Positions 8,448 through 15,374 of a DNA stretch of 64,000 nucleotides are shown here, one piece after another. Origin of the DNA: Fimbriimonadaceae bacterium. GTDB taxonomy: Bacteria; Armatimonadota; Fimbriimonadia; Fimbriimonadales; Fimbriimonadaceae. The stretch is from assembly GCA_019694835.1 (NCBI GenBank), contig JAIBBE010000223.1, forward strand, positions 1-64,000, in the 5' to 3' direction. The position numbers and the translations under genes were made by a program. The notes under the pieces were generated by a model. The model was given only the letters and a program-made list of their open reading frames with translations, ran no database searches and was not told the DNA's origin. Position 1 is the first letter of the stretch; the number at the start of each line of letters is the position of its first letter.

Positions 8448-9715
8448 GCCGCCACCCCCGATGAACGCGCGACGACGACAAAAGCCTCGACGACGTCGCG
8501 GTCGAACTGGGTTCCGGCGCATCGACGCAGTTCGGCGAGCGCTTCTTCGGGGTCCATCTTGGGTCGATAGCTGCGTTCTCCCTCCTCGCCTCCCACCATG
8601 GCATCAAAGGCGTCGACCACGGAGATGATTTTCGATTCGATGGGGATTTCGATGTCTTGGAGTCGATTGGGGTAGCCGGCACCATCCGGTCGTTCGTGGT
8701 GCGACCTCACCCAGGGCACCATGGGGCGGAACTGCTCACATTGATCGAGAATCACGGCTCCGTATTCGCTGTGCAGCCGCACATGCTCCATTTCCATCTC
8801 GGTGAGGCGTGCGGGCTTATCGAGAATCTGCTCATCGATGGCGATCTTGCCAATATCGTGGAGGAGAGCGGCGGCGCGAACCAGCCGTGCCCGTTTTGCG
8901 GGAAGGCCCAGTCTGAGGGCGACTTCCTGCGCCAACTCCGCCACTCGTTCCAAGTGGTAGTGCGTCGTCGGATTCGTGCGCTGCATCATCATTGACAGCG
9001 CGGCGACGGTCTCGTAGTAATTCTCGTAGATTCGCGCTTTCATCGCCAAGCCATGGCGCAAGGCCAGGACCGGGATGATCATTGCGGGAAGCCAGAGGTA
9101 GTAAGCGTCGGTCAGCAGGACAGAAACTCCGAGGGAGACCAAGCAGTAAAGGCCAAGGCCAACAACGCTGACGCGCAGGCCCTGGACCACGTTGTCCGAA
9201 AACGAGCGTCCGGTAACGATGCTGTTCAGTCTCGTGATGAGGAGGAAGTTGACGACGGTATACACCACGACGAAAGCCAGATCCTGCAGTACGTCGGTAC
9301 CTTTTGGCTCGAAGACCTCGAGATTGGTCATGACCATCCCTGCAGTCCCGCATGCGATGACGGATACGGCGAGATTGGCCCCCAGCCACTTCCAGGCGAG
9401 CGGCTCGCGCCGATTCCAAGCGATGATGGCGGCGGCGGCAATCGTGATGGTGGCATCAGCGCCGATGGCCCACAGGGGCCCGCTGATGACGGCGATGCCC
9501 GCGATGAAGGGCAGGCTCAACGTAATGCGCAGTCCGTCGCGATTGACCTGGACCGGCAGGAACTCGGCTATGAGGGCGAGAGTGCCCAAGATACCGAGCG
9601 CGAGGTTATGGGGCGGGTGTGCTGGCGCCAGTAAGATGATGCCGGCGAGGGCGATTGTGGCCAACGCATAGACCCAAACGAGCTCTCTCGCAAGTTTAGA
9701 GTCTCGCCCCGGCAC
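8444..9715 (-). CDS. HD-GYP domain c-di-GMP phosphodiesterase with membrane sensor domain
   Basis: A 423-residue protein that starts with GTG at 9715. The first 230 residues contain about six to seven membrane segments (for example LVWVYALATIALAGIILLA and AVISGPLWAIGADATITIA), a MASE-like sensor. The C-terminal part is a full HD-GYP domain: HYHLERVAELA, LLHDIGKIAI, HSEYGAVIL, HHERPDGAGYP and IISVVDAFDAM carry the HD pair, the other metal ligands and the GYP loop. The family hydrolyses the second messenger c-di-GMP. It is the first gene of a four-gene run with overlapping ends (this gene, degenerate HD-GYP, GT39, xerC). The signal sensed by the membrane part is unknown. Confidence 0.9.
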   Translation of the reverse strand: MPGRDSKLARELVWVYALATIALAGIILLAPAHPPHNLALGILGTLALIAEFLPVQVNRDGLRITLSLPFIAGIAVISGPLWAIGADATITIAAAAIIAWNRREPLAWKWLGANLAVSVIACGTAGMVMTNLEVFEPKGTDVLQDLAFVVVYTVVNFLLITRLNSIVTGRSFSDNVVQGLRVSVVGLGLYCLVSLGVSVLLTDAYYLWLPAMIIPVLALRHGLAMKARIYENYYETVAALSMMMQRTNPTTHYHLERVAELAQEVALRLGLPAKRARLVRAAALLHDIGKIAIDEQILDKPARLTEMEMEHVRLHSEYGAVILDQCEQFRPMVPWVRSHHERPDGAGYPNRLQDIEIPIESKIISVVDAFDAMVGGEEGERSYRPKMDPEEALAELRRCAGTQFDRDVVEAFVVVARSSGVAA

Positions 9716-9820
9716 GGCCTAGTCCTCGCCGAGTTCGGTACTGGTCCCGCGAATGGTCGCAGGGGGATAGATAGACAGTTTCTGATTCTCTCCACACATA
9801 GATGGGGCCACCCTAGAAAA

Positions 9821-9834
9821 ACGTACTGGTACGT
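9821..9834. promoter_or_regulatory. 14-bp perfect inverted repeat upstream of the HD-GYP operon
   Basis: ACGTAC-TG-GTACGT is a perfect 6-bp inverted repeat with a 2-bp centre. It lies 106 bp upstream of the GTG start of the HD-GYP operon in an AT-richer gap. Position and symmetry suit an operator for a dimeric regulator. No regulator is assigned. Confidence 0.4.
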
Positions 9835-9931
9835 ATTATCACCTAGGTTATGGGGAAAACTGTCGGAAAAATTCCCCCTTGAGTTCAGTTTGGCAAGAAC
9901 GTGGGCGAAATTGTCGGGGGGTGAACGTCTG

Positions 9932-9957
9932 GGCTAGCCGTACTTAAGTACCTAGCC
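9932..9957. promoter_or_regulatory. Near-perfect palindrome at the end of the cNMP-binding gene
   Basis: GGCTAG at 9932 and CTAGCC at 9952 flank GTACTTAAGTAC, itself a 12-bp palindrome; only two extra C bases on one side break the symmetry. It covers the stop codon of the cNMP-binding gene. It could form a hairpin that ends that transcript, but no T-run follows in the minus direction, so a protein binding site is equally possible. Confidence 0.4.
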
Positions 9958-10386
9958 TTCTTCGAGCATCTCGATTTGGAGGTTGGCTTCCCTCAGCCGC
10001 TCGGCCAGTGTCCGTCCGATGTTCTTCAGGAGTTGGATGGCCATTTCGGGTCGGTTTGCCATGAGCAGTTTGAGTTTGTCTTCGGGAATGAGCGCCATTC
10101 GCGTGTTACCCACGCTGACCACCGTAGCGGAGCGGGGCTTATCATCGATGAGGGCAATCTCGCCGAGGACTTTGCCGGCACCGATCTTGGCGATTACTTG
10201 TCCGCGTTCGCTTTCGATGACGGTCAATCCCTCGAGGACCAAATAGAGGTCGCCGTTGGGATCCGAGCGACGAACGACCTCCTGGCCGTCTCCGTACAGA
10301 ACTTCTTCGGCAATCGCGACGATGCAATCCACGTCCTCGTCGGTGAGCCCTTCGGCGAGGTAGCTGACTCGGATGACATCCCACAT
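9952..10386 (-). CDS. Cyclic-nucleotide-binding (Crp-type) domain protein
   Basis: Start set at the ATG at 10386 (MWDVIRVSYLAEGL), giving 144 residues; the open frame extends further up but the extra part is Arg/Pro-rich shadow sequence. The protein is a single cNMP-binding fold: beta-roll with VLYGDGQEVVRRSDPNGDLYLVLEGLTVI split over two strands, then the phosphate-binding cassette GEIALIDDKPRSATV, with the conserved Gly-Glu and Arg-Ser that hold the cyclic nucleotide phosphate. There is no DNA-binding helix-turn-helix; the C-terminus is a helix (LLKNIGRTLAERLREANLQ). It may sense cAMP or cGMP and act on a partner protein. It lies between the HD-GYP operon and a GIY-YIG-like gene. Confidence 0.85.
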   Translation of the reverse strand: MWDVIRVSYLAEGLTDEDVDCIVAIAEEVLYGDGQEVVRRSDPNGDLYLVLEGLTVIESERGQVIAKIGAGKVLGEIALIDDKPRSATVVSVGNTRMALIPEDKLKLLMANRPEMAIQLLKNIGRTLAERLREANLQIEMLEEG

Positions 10387-10406
10387 GCCCGCTATGTTAC
10401 CGGCGA

Positions 10407-10859
10407 TCAGGCATGGGCCGCGACGAAGGTCGGATCGGGGTCGGGAAAGCTCTGGCAGTGGCCGGGGGAACGCGAGATGGGTCCGTGAGGTAAACGTGCG
10501 AAGACCCCGCCCTCGTTCTCCTCGTCGTCGATGCCATTCGACGCGAAAACGGGATCCCAGGTGACGCTCAGGTCTTCGAATCGGGGATTGAAGTCGGAGA
10601 CGAAGAGGTTCAAACGGCGACGGTTGAGGAGATTCCACTCCTCAACGCGACCCGTTGCTTCGGCCTTGGTGGCGAAGACCTCGAAGTAGACGAGTCGATC
10701 TATTCGGTTGATCCGACAACGACGGTCATACGCCCCGGCTTTGAGCCAGCGCATGGTTAAAGGCAGGTTTTCAGCAACATCAATGAGCAGGCGGCGGCGC
10801 TTGCTGGCGGCGATGAACGCGGCGAAGGTTTGGGTTGGAGCAGGATCGGCGGAGCCCAT
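10407..10859 (-). CDS. Degenerate GIY-YIG-like protein
   Basis: A 150-residue protein with a good ribosome binding site (AGGAG 7 nt before the ATG at 10859). Residues 12-100 follow the outline of the YhbQ/UPF0213 group of GIY-YIG proteins: AFIAASKRRRLLIDVAENL, then RINRIDRLVYFEVFATKAEA, then a helix and FNPRFEDLSVTWD. The catalytic signature is gone: the GIY position reads RLL, the YIG position LID, and the usual Arg is displaced, so nuclease activity is unlikely. The C-terminal 45 residues are low-complexity and may not be conserved. Its role is unknown. Confidence 0.65.
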   Translation of the reverse strand: MGSADPAPTQTFAAFIAASKRRRLLIDVAENLPLTMRWLKAGAYDRRCRINRIDRLVYFEVFATKAEATGRVEEWNLLNRRRLNLFVSDFNPRFEDLSVTWDPVFASNGIDDEENEGGVFARLPHGPISRSPGHCQSFPDPDPTFVAAHA

Positions 10860-10910
10860 GTCGAATCTCCTGCTTCTAGTATATGGGAAAATTGCCGGAT
10901 TTGGTCAAAG

Positions 10911-10954
10911 AAAAACGCAAAAAAGCTCCGGACGCCAGAAGCATCAGGAGCTTT
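10911..10954 (-). terminator. Rho-independent terminator after rpmA
   Basis: On the minus strand AAAGCTCC (10954-10947) pairs with GGAGCTTT (10929-10922) across a 17-nt loop, and a run of T broken by GCG follows. It ends the rplU-rpmA operon 14 bp after the rpmA stop. Confidence 0.85.
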
Positions 10955-10967
10955 CGTTCTTTCTGGG

Positions 10968-11228
10968 CTATTCGGCCTGGTATGGGTAGACGCTGATTCG
11001 CCGTCGCGCGACCGGTCCTTCGAACTTGACTTGACCGTCGATCAGCGCGAACAGCGTGTGATCGTTGCCGATTCCAACGTTCTCACCGCGGTGGAACTGG
11101 GTGCCACGCTGTCGAACGAGGATCGATCCTGCTTTGACGACCTGGCCGCCGTAGCGCTTGACGCCGAGGCGTTGGGACGTGGAATCTCGACCGTTGCGTG
11201 AGGAGCCTTGACCTTTTTTATGTGCCAT
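10968..11228 (-). CDS. rpmA: 50S ribosomal protein L27
   Basis: An 86-residue L27, the usual length, starting [21 protein letters not shown] and carrying the family signature in [22 protein letters not shown]27 sits near the peptidyl-transferase centre of the large subunit. The N-terminus begins directly with the mature AHKKG motif, without the cleavable leader seen in Firmicutes. It has a strong ribosome binding site (GGGAGG) that lies within the end of rplU, 3 bp upstream of its start region. The common third partner obg is not next to it; a terminator follows instead. Confidence 0.97.
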   Translation of the reverse strand: MAHKKGQGSSRNGRDSTSQRLGVKRYGGQVVKAGSILVRQRGTQFHRGENVGIGNDHTLFALIDGQVKFEGPVARRRISVYPYQAE

Positions 11229-11231
11229 TTC

Positions 11232-11549
11232 TTACTTGCCTCCCAGAACTTCGAGCACCTTGAGGTGAGTTTGCGGCTGGCGGTGGCCCCAGCGCTTGCG
11301 CTCGTTCTTTTTGGGTTTGTAGTTGAATCCGTTGATCTTGGCGGCCTTGCCCTGTCGAAGGATCTCGGTTCGGACCTTGGCTCCCTTGACGAAGGGCGAT
11401 CCGACCTTAACGTCGGCGCCATTGCAGACCATCACGACCTCGTCGAGTTCGATCTGGGTGCCCGGCTCCCCCTCGATCTTCTCCACGATCAAAATCTCGT
11501 CGGCCTCAGCCTTGTATTGCTTTCCACCCGTCTTTACAATTGCGTACAT
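11232..11549 (-). CDS. rplU: 50S ribosomal protein L21
   Basis: A 105-residue L21 of normal length beginning MYAIVKTGGKQYKAEADEIL, with the family segments GAKVRTEILRQGKAAKI and KPKKNERKRWGHRQPQT that contact 23S rRNA. The ribosome binding site GGAGGTTAGACC precedes the ATG. It is the first gene of the two-gene rplU-rpmA operon. Confidence 0.97.
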   Translation of the reverse strand: MYAIVKTGGKQYKAEADEILIVEKIEGEPGTQIELDEVVMVCNGADVKVGSPFVKGAKVRTEILRQGKAAKINGFNYKPKKNERKRWGHRQPQTHLKVLEVLGGK

Positions 11550-11632
11550 GGTCTAACCTCCGCTTGGAGCAGCCGCCCAAGCGCGAACCCCTATTATGGC
11601 ATGTCCGAGCCCGAAATGTCTCGCTTCGGCTA

Positions 11633-11836
11633 GGAGCGCGTGACTTCAGTCCGCCTCTGGGTTGAGGACTTCAGTCCGATAAAAATGGCAGCGGTTTGGG
11701 ACTTTCGGCATCTTGGTGGCGGGTCGGACTGAAGTCCTCAACCCAGAGGCGGACCGAAGTCACGCGCTCCACCGGCAGCCACTTTTCCCCATGGCGCGAA
11801 ACATGGGGTACTCAGTTGGCAGCCGAAAGTCCCAAA
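11633..11836. repeat. Interleaved inverted-repeat element, family copy 1
   Basis: Two 47-bp arms (11633-11679 and 11724-11770) are inverted copies with one mismatch; each contains two GACTTCAGTCC units around a GCCTCTGGG core. A second, perfect 15-bp inverted pair, TTTGGGACTTTCGGC, is at 11695-11709 and 11822-11836. The pairs are interleaved, so both hairpins cannot form as simple nested stems. It fills the 337-bp gap between rplU and the tetR gene. A relative with the same arm sequence occurs at 24898-25105. Confidence 0.9.
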
Positions 11837-11841
11837 TCTTA

Positions 11842-11865
11842 TGCACGAAATACAAAAATCGTGCA
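11842..11865. promoter_or_regulatory. Probable TetR operator
   Basis: TGCACGA at 11842-11848 and TCGTGCA at 11859-11865 form a perfect 7-bp inverted repeat with a 10-bp spacer. It ends 21 bp before the start codon of the TetR-family gene and overlaps the likely promoter (GTATCAT near 11873). The place and spacing fit autoregulation by the encoded repressor. Confidence 0.65.
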
Positions 11866-11886
11866 GGCGTGTAGTATCATAGGGAC

Positions 11887-12531
11887 ATGACGGCTGTTGC
11901 CATCGAGCGAGGGACACGCGATCTCATCTTGGATGCCTCCGACCGGCTCATGGCCCGGTTTGGGTTTCGGAAGATGACGATGGACGATGTCGCGCGTGAG
12001 GCGGGCGTCGGCAAGAGGACGATCTACCTCTATTTCAAGAGCAAAGAGGACGTCGGGCTGTCGTCGATCGGGCGGGTCGTGGACGCAGTTTACGAGCGCC
12101 TGAAAGTTCTCGCCGAGAGCGGACGGGAGCCCGAAGAGAAACTTCGGCTGATGCTGATTGAGCGCGTGATGGGCCGGATCGACCAGATCAAGGGCTACTA
12201 CCACAGCCTCGACGAATTGTTCGAAGTCGTCCGACCGGCCTACATGGCGCGCCGAAAAGCCGTTTTTGATCGAGAGGTGCAGTTGATCGCGGGGGTGCTT
12301 TCAGAGCTTGGTGGTGATCCCCCGCACACTGCCCTCGAATCCGAGGCCGAGACGTTGCTCCTGGCCACGAATGCCTTCCTGCCGTATTCGCTGTCTGTCC
12401 GCGAACTGGGTGAACCAGAGGCGATCCGACGCCGATTGACGGCGATGGTTGACTTGCTCATCCTCGGACTAATTCACGATCCGGTTCGGCAGCCCACCGA
12501 ACCAAAAAACAAAGGAAACGATAAAGAATGA
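11887..12531 (+). CDS. TetR/AcrR-family transcriptional regulator
   Basis: A 214-residue regulator. Residues 8-55 are the TetR DNA-binding domain: RDLILDASDRLMARFGFRK, then MTMDDVAREAGVGKRTIYLYF, a typical helix-turn-helix ending in the conserved Tyr-x-Tyr-Phe and Lys. The rest is a helical ligand-binding and dimerisation domain. Its stop overlaps the ATG of the S41 peptidase gene by 4 nt, so the two are one operon, and an inverted repeat stands just upstream of its start. It probably represses its own operon and is released by a small molecule that cannot be named from sequence. Confidence 0.92.
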   Translation: MTAVAIERGTRDLILDASDRLMARFGFRKMTMDDVAREAGVGKRTIYLYFKSKEDVGLSSIGRVVDAVYERLKVLAESGREPEEKLRLMLIERVMGRIDQIKGYYHSLDELFEVVRPAYMARRKAVFDREVQLIAGVLSELGGDPPHTALESEAETLLLATNAFLPYSLSVRELGEPEAIRRRLTAMVDLLILGLIHDPVRQPTEPKNKGNDKE

Positions 12532-13616
12532 ACCGAACACTTGCACTGATCGCTCTGATCCTGCCCCTCTTTGCGACGGCGGGTTCGCAGTCTTCTCTCA
12601 CCGACGCCGACAAGAAGCAGGTCGTCCAGACGCTCTGTGACGAGATGAAGTCGCGGTATGTCTTCGCCGATATCGCCAAGAAAGCGACCGCAATCGTGGA
12701 AAAGAAGCTCGCAGACGGCGACTATGCCTCGATTACTTCCGGGCCAGCGTTCGCCGCCCAGCTTTCAAAGGATTTGAATTCGGCTTGCAAGGACGCGCAC
12801 CTGCGGATTCGATACTCGGCCGAGACCTTGCCCGTCCGCAAGGAGCGAGGTGAGCCCAGTAAATCCGAGATCGAGGATGCGGCGAAGTTCACCCGTCTCA
12901 TCAATGCTGGTTTCGAGAAAGTCGAGCGACTGCCGGGCAACATTGGATACATCAAGTTCAACGGCTTCTTCGATCCCGAAGACGCCGCCCAACCCATCCG
13001 AGCCGCAATGGACTTTGTGGCCAATACCGACGCGCTGATCTTCGACATCCGAGAGAACGGCGGAGGAGATCCGGCCACCGTCCGGCTGATCTGCAGCTAC
13101 TTGTTTGATGAAAAGCCCGTGCACCTGAACAGCCTCAAATTCCGCGAAGGCGACAAGATGCGCGTCGAGGAGTTTTGGACGCTGAAGAAGGTTCCGGGCA
13201 AGCGCTATGTCGGCAAAGACATCTATGTCGTGATGTCGAAGCGCACCGGCTCTGGTGCCGAGGAATTCGCCTACAACCTCAAGACCCAGAAGCGCGCGAC
13301 CCTCTACGGCACATCGACATGGGGTGGGGCGAATCCAGGCGGCACCGTTCGCTTGAACGACCACTTCAGCGCCTTCATTCCGGTTGGCTGCGCAGTAAAT
13401 CCGATCACCAAGACAAATTGGGAGGGCACTGGCGTGCTCCCCGATGTCGAGACCGCAGCCGAAGACGCCCTTCGCCAAGCCCACCTCGATGCAATTCGGA
13501 AGCTTCAGGCTGCGGCCAAGGAACCCAAGGATCAGGAACGACTGAAGTCATCTCTTGAGGCAGCCGAGAAGCTTTATGGTACGCCCAAGGAGAAACCAAC
13601 CGGAACTTCCGGGTAG
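12528..13616 (+). CDS. Secreted S41-family peptidase
   Basis: A 362-residue protein with a signal peptide (MNRTLALIALILPLFATAG, cleavage near residue 19). It matches the IRBP-like branch of tail-specific proteases: an N-terminal helical domain, then IGYIKFNGFFDPEDAAQPIR, DALIFDIRENGGGDP and VMSKRTGSGAEEFAYNLK, whose Ser is the expected nucleophile, followed by GTSTWGGANPG. There is no PDZ domain. The C-terminal 50 residues are a charged helix. It is translationally coupled to the tetR gene (ATGA overlap), which suggests expression on a chemical cue. Targets are unknown; it should act in the periplasm. Confidence 0.88.
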   Translation: MNRTLALIALILPLFATAGSQSSLTDADKKQVVQTLCDEMKSRYVFADIAKKATAIVEKKLADGDYASITSGPAFAAQLSKDLNSACKDAHLRIRYSAETLPVRKERGEPSKSEIEDAAKFTRLINAGFEKVERLPGNIGYIKFNGFFDPEDAAQPIRAAMDFVANTDALIFDIRENGGGDPATVRLICSYLFDEKPVHLNSLKFREGDKMRVEEFWTLKKVPGKRYVGKDIYVVMSKRTGSGAEEFAYNLKTQKRATLYGTSTWGGANPGGTVRLNDHFSAFIPVGCAVNPITKTNWEGTGVLPDVETAAEDALRQAHLDAIRKLQAAAKEPKDQERLKSSLEAAEKLYGTPKEKPTGTSG

Positions 13617-13628
13617 CCCTCCTGTACC

Positions 13629-13645
13629 GCTGGCGTCTCGCCGGC
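13629..13645. repeat. Intergenic hairpin (REP-like)
   Basis: GCTGGCG-TCT-CGCCGGC forms a 7-bp stem with one G-U pair. A second, imperfect hairpin (CCAGCCTTTG with CAAAGCTGG) follows at about 13659-13677. They lie in the 134-bp gap between the convergent S41 peptidase and purH genes and could slow or end transcription from both sides. No T-run is present, so a REP-type element is the better guess. Confidence 0.4.
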
Positions 13646-13750
13646 ACGCAGCCTTCCAGCCTTTGGCAAAGCTGGGAACTGCTCGGTACTTGGAAGTTCG
13701 CGCGCCCCCTCCCTAGCCCTCCCCCGGCTCGGGTGAGGGAATCCGGAACC

Positions 13751-15271
13751 CTAATGACGGAAGTGTCGGACGCCGGTGAGGACCATTGCGATTCCCAGCC
13801 GATTCGCGGCCGCAATGACTTCGTCGTCCTTCTTGCTGCCGCCTGGCTGGATCACGGCGGAGATCCCAGCGGCGGCGGCGGTTTCAACGCTGTCCGGGAA
13901 CGGGAAGAACGCGTCGCTGGCGAGAACGGCTCCCTTGGCTCCCTCGCCAGCCTGCTCCAGGGCCAGGCGCACCGACTGAACGCGGTTCATCTGGCCAGCA
14001 CCGACGCCGAGGAGGCGGTCGGATTGACCTACCACGATGGCATTCGACTTGACGTGACGGGCGACTGTCCATTGGAACCGCAAAGCCGCCATTTGATCCT
14101 CGGTCGGCGTCAAGTTGCTGACAGTCTGCCATTCCTCTACCGGCTCCCGGTCGACGTCCTGAACCAGGACTCCTCCGCTGATGGAGCGTAAGGTCTTGCC
14201 TAAAACGGCGGCAGGCGCGGCCTCAAGCAGCCGGACATTCTGACCCCATCCCGCTCGATCCTGAAAGAGAGCGACGGCTTCCGGGTCGAAGGCCGTTCCG
14301 ATGACCACCTCCAAGAAATTGCCTTTCTCGGTCATCGCTTCCGCCGCTTCGAGGGTCACGGCACCGTTGAACGCGGCGATGCCGCCAAAGGCCGAGATCG
14401 GGTCGGACTGACGCGCAATTCGATAGCTTTCGCCCAACGTCGATCCCAATGCAGCCCCGCACGGGTTGCCGTGTTTGATGATCGCACACCCACCGGCGGG
14501 CAGATCGCACACGAGCCCCCAGGCGGCATCTCCGTCGAGGAGGTTGTTGTAGCTGAGATCCTTGCCCCACAGTTGCTTGGCCCGGGCGATGCCGCCTTCG
14601 GCCAAGGGGTCGACGTAAAGGGCACCGTTCTGATGAGGATTCTCGCCGTAGCGGAGGCTCAACGCACGCCGGTAGCCCATAGTGAGGGTCTCGGGAAAGT
14701 CCTCGTCACCAAGATAGCGGGCGATCATCGAGTCGTAGAAGGCCGTGTGGCGGAACGCCTTGGCCATCATCCGCTTCCGAAGGGTCGGGGTGACGGTGGA
14801 AGTCAGGAGCGCGTCGGAGAGAAATCCGTAGTCCTCGGGGTCGACGACGACAAGGACGTTGGCCGAGTTCTTCGCAGCGGCTCGAATCATGGCGGGACCG
14901 CCGATATCAATCGACTCTATGGCGCCTTCCTCGGTGTGCTCACCGGTCACGGTCTTTTCGAAGGCGTACAGATTCACGACGAGGAGGTCAACCGGCACGA
15001 TTCCAGCGGCGGCCATCGCTTCGCCGTGTGACTGCTTGCGCAGATCCCCGAGCAAGCCGCCGTGCACCAATGGGTGCAGGGTCTTGAGTCGACCGTCGAG
15101 CATTTCGGGGAATCCGGTGACTTCGCTGACGTCGATGACTTTCAGACCGGCGTCGCGCAGCGCTGTTGCCGTGCCGCCCGTGCTCACCAGTTCGAAGCCC
15201 ATCTGGGCCAGGGACTGGGCAAACGGGACGAGATCAGACTTGTCGGTGACAGATAGAAGCGCGCGTGGCAT
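13751..15271 (-). CDS. purH: Bifunctional AICAR transformylase/IMP cyclohydrolase
   Basis: Catalyses the last two steps of IMP synthesis. Start set at the ATG at 15271 (MPRALLSVTDKSDLVPFA), 506 residues, the usual length; an ATG 12 codons upstream is less likely. The N-terminal cyclohydrolase domain shows SVTDKSDL, STGGTATAL, VTGFPEMLDGRLKTLHP and the phosphate loop SIDIGGPAMIRAAAKN. The transformylase domain shows RYGENPHQ, KHGNPCGAA and, near the C-terminus, SDAFFPFPD followed by IQPGGSKKDDEVI. All key motifs are present. It stands alone rather than in a pur operon, converging on the S41 peptidase gene. Confidence 0.97.
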   Translation of the reverse strand: MPRALLSVTDKSDLVPFAQSLAQMGFELVSTGGTATALRDAGLKVIDVSEVTGFPEMLDGRLKTLHPLVHGGLLGDLRKQSHGEAMAAAGIVPVDLLVVNLYAFEKTVTGEHTEEGAIESIDIGGPAMIRAAAKNSANVLVVVDPEDYGFLSDALLTSTVTPTLRKRMMAKAFRHTAFYDSMIARYLGDEDFPETLTMGYRRALSLRYGENPHQNGALYVDPLAEGGIARAKQLWGKDLSYNNLLDGDAAWGLVCDLPAGGCAIIKHGNPCGAALGSTLGESYRIARQSDPISAFGGIAAFNGAVTLEAAEAMTEKGNFLEVVIGTAFDPEAVALFQDRAGWGQNVRLLEAAPAAVLGKTLRSISGGVLVQDVDREPVEEWQTVSNLTPTEDQMAALRFQWTVARHVKSNAIVVGQSDRLLGVGAGQMNRVQSVRLALEQAGEGAKGAVLASDAFFPFPDSVETAAAAGISAVIQPGGSKKDDEVIAAANRLGIAMVLTGVRHFRH

Positions 15272-15374
15272 CGGCTGATTATTGCCGTACTGGACTTCTG
15301 CGCGCATCGTAAAGATTCAGGTCATGAACCTGGACTTTTCCTCTATACTGTTGAGGAAAGATGAGGTTGAAACG

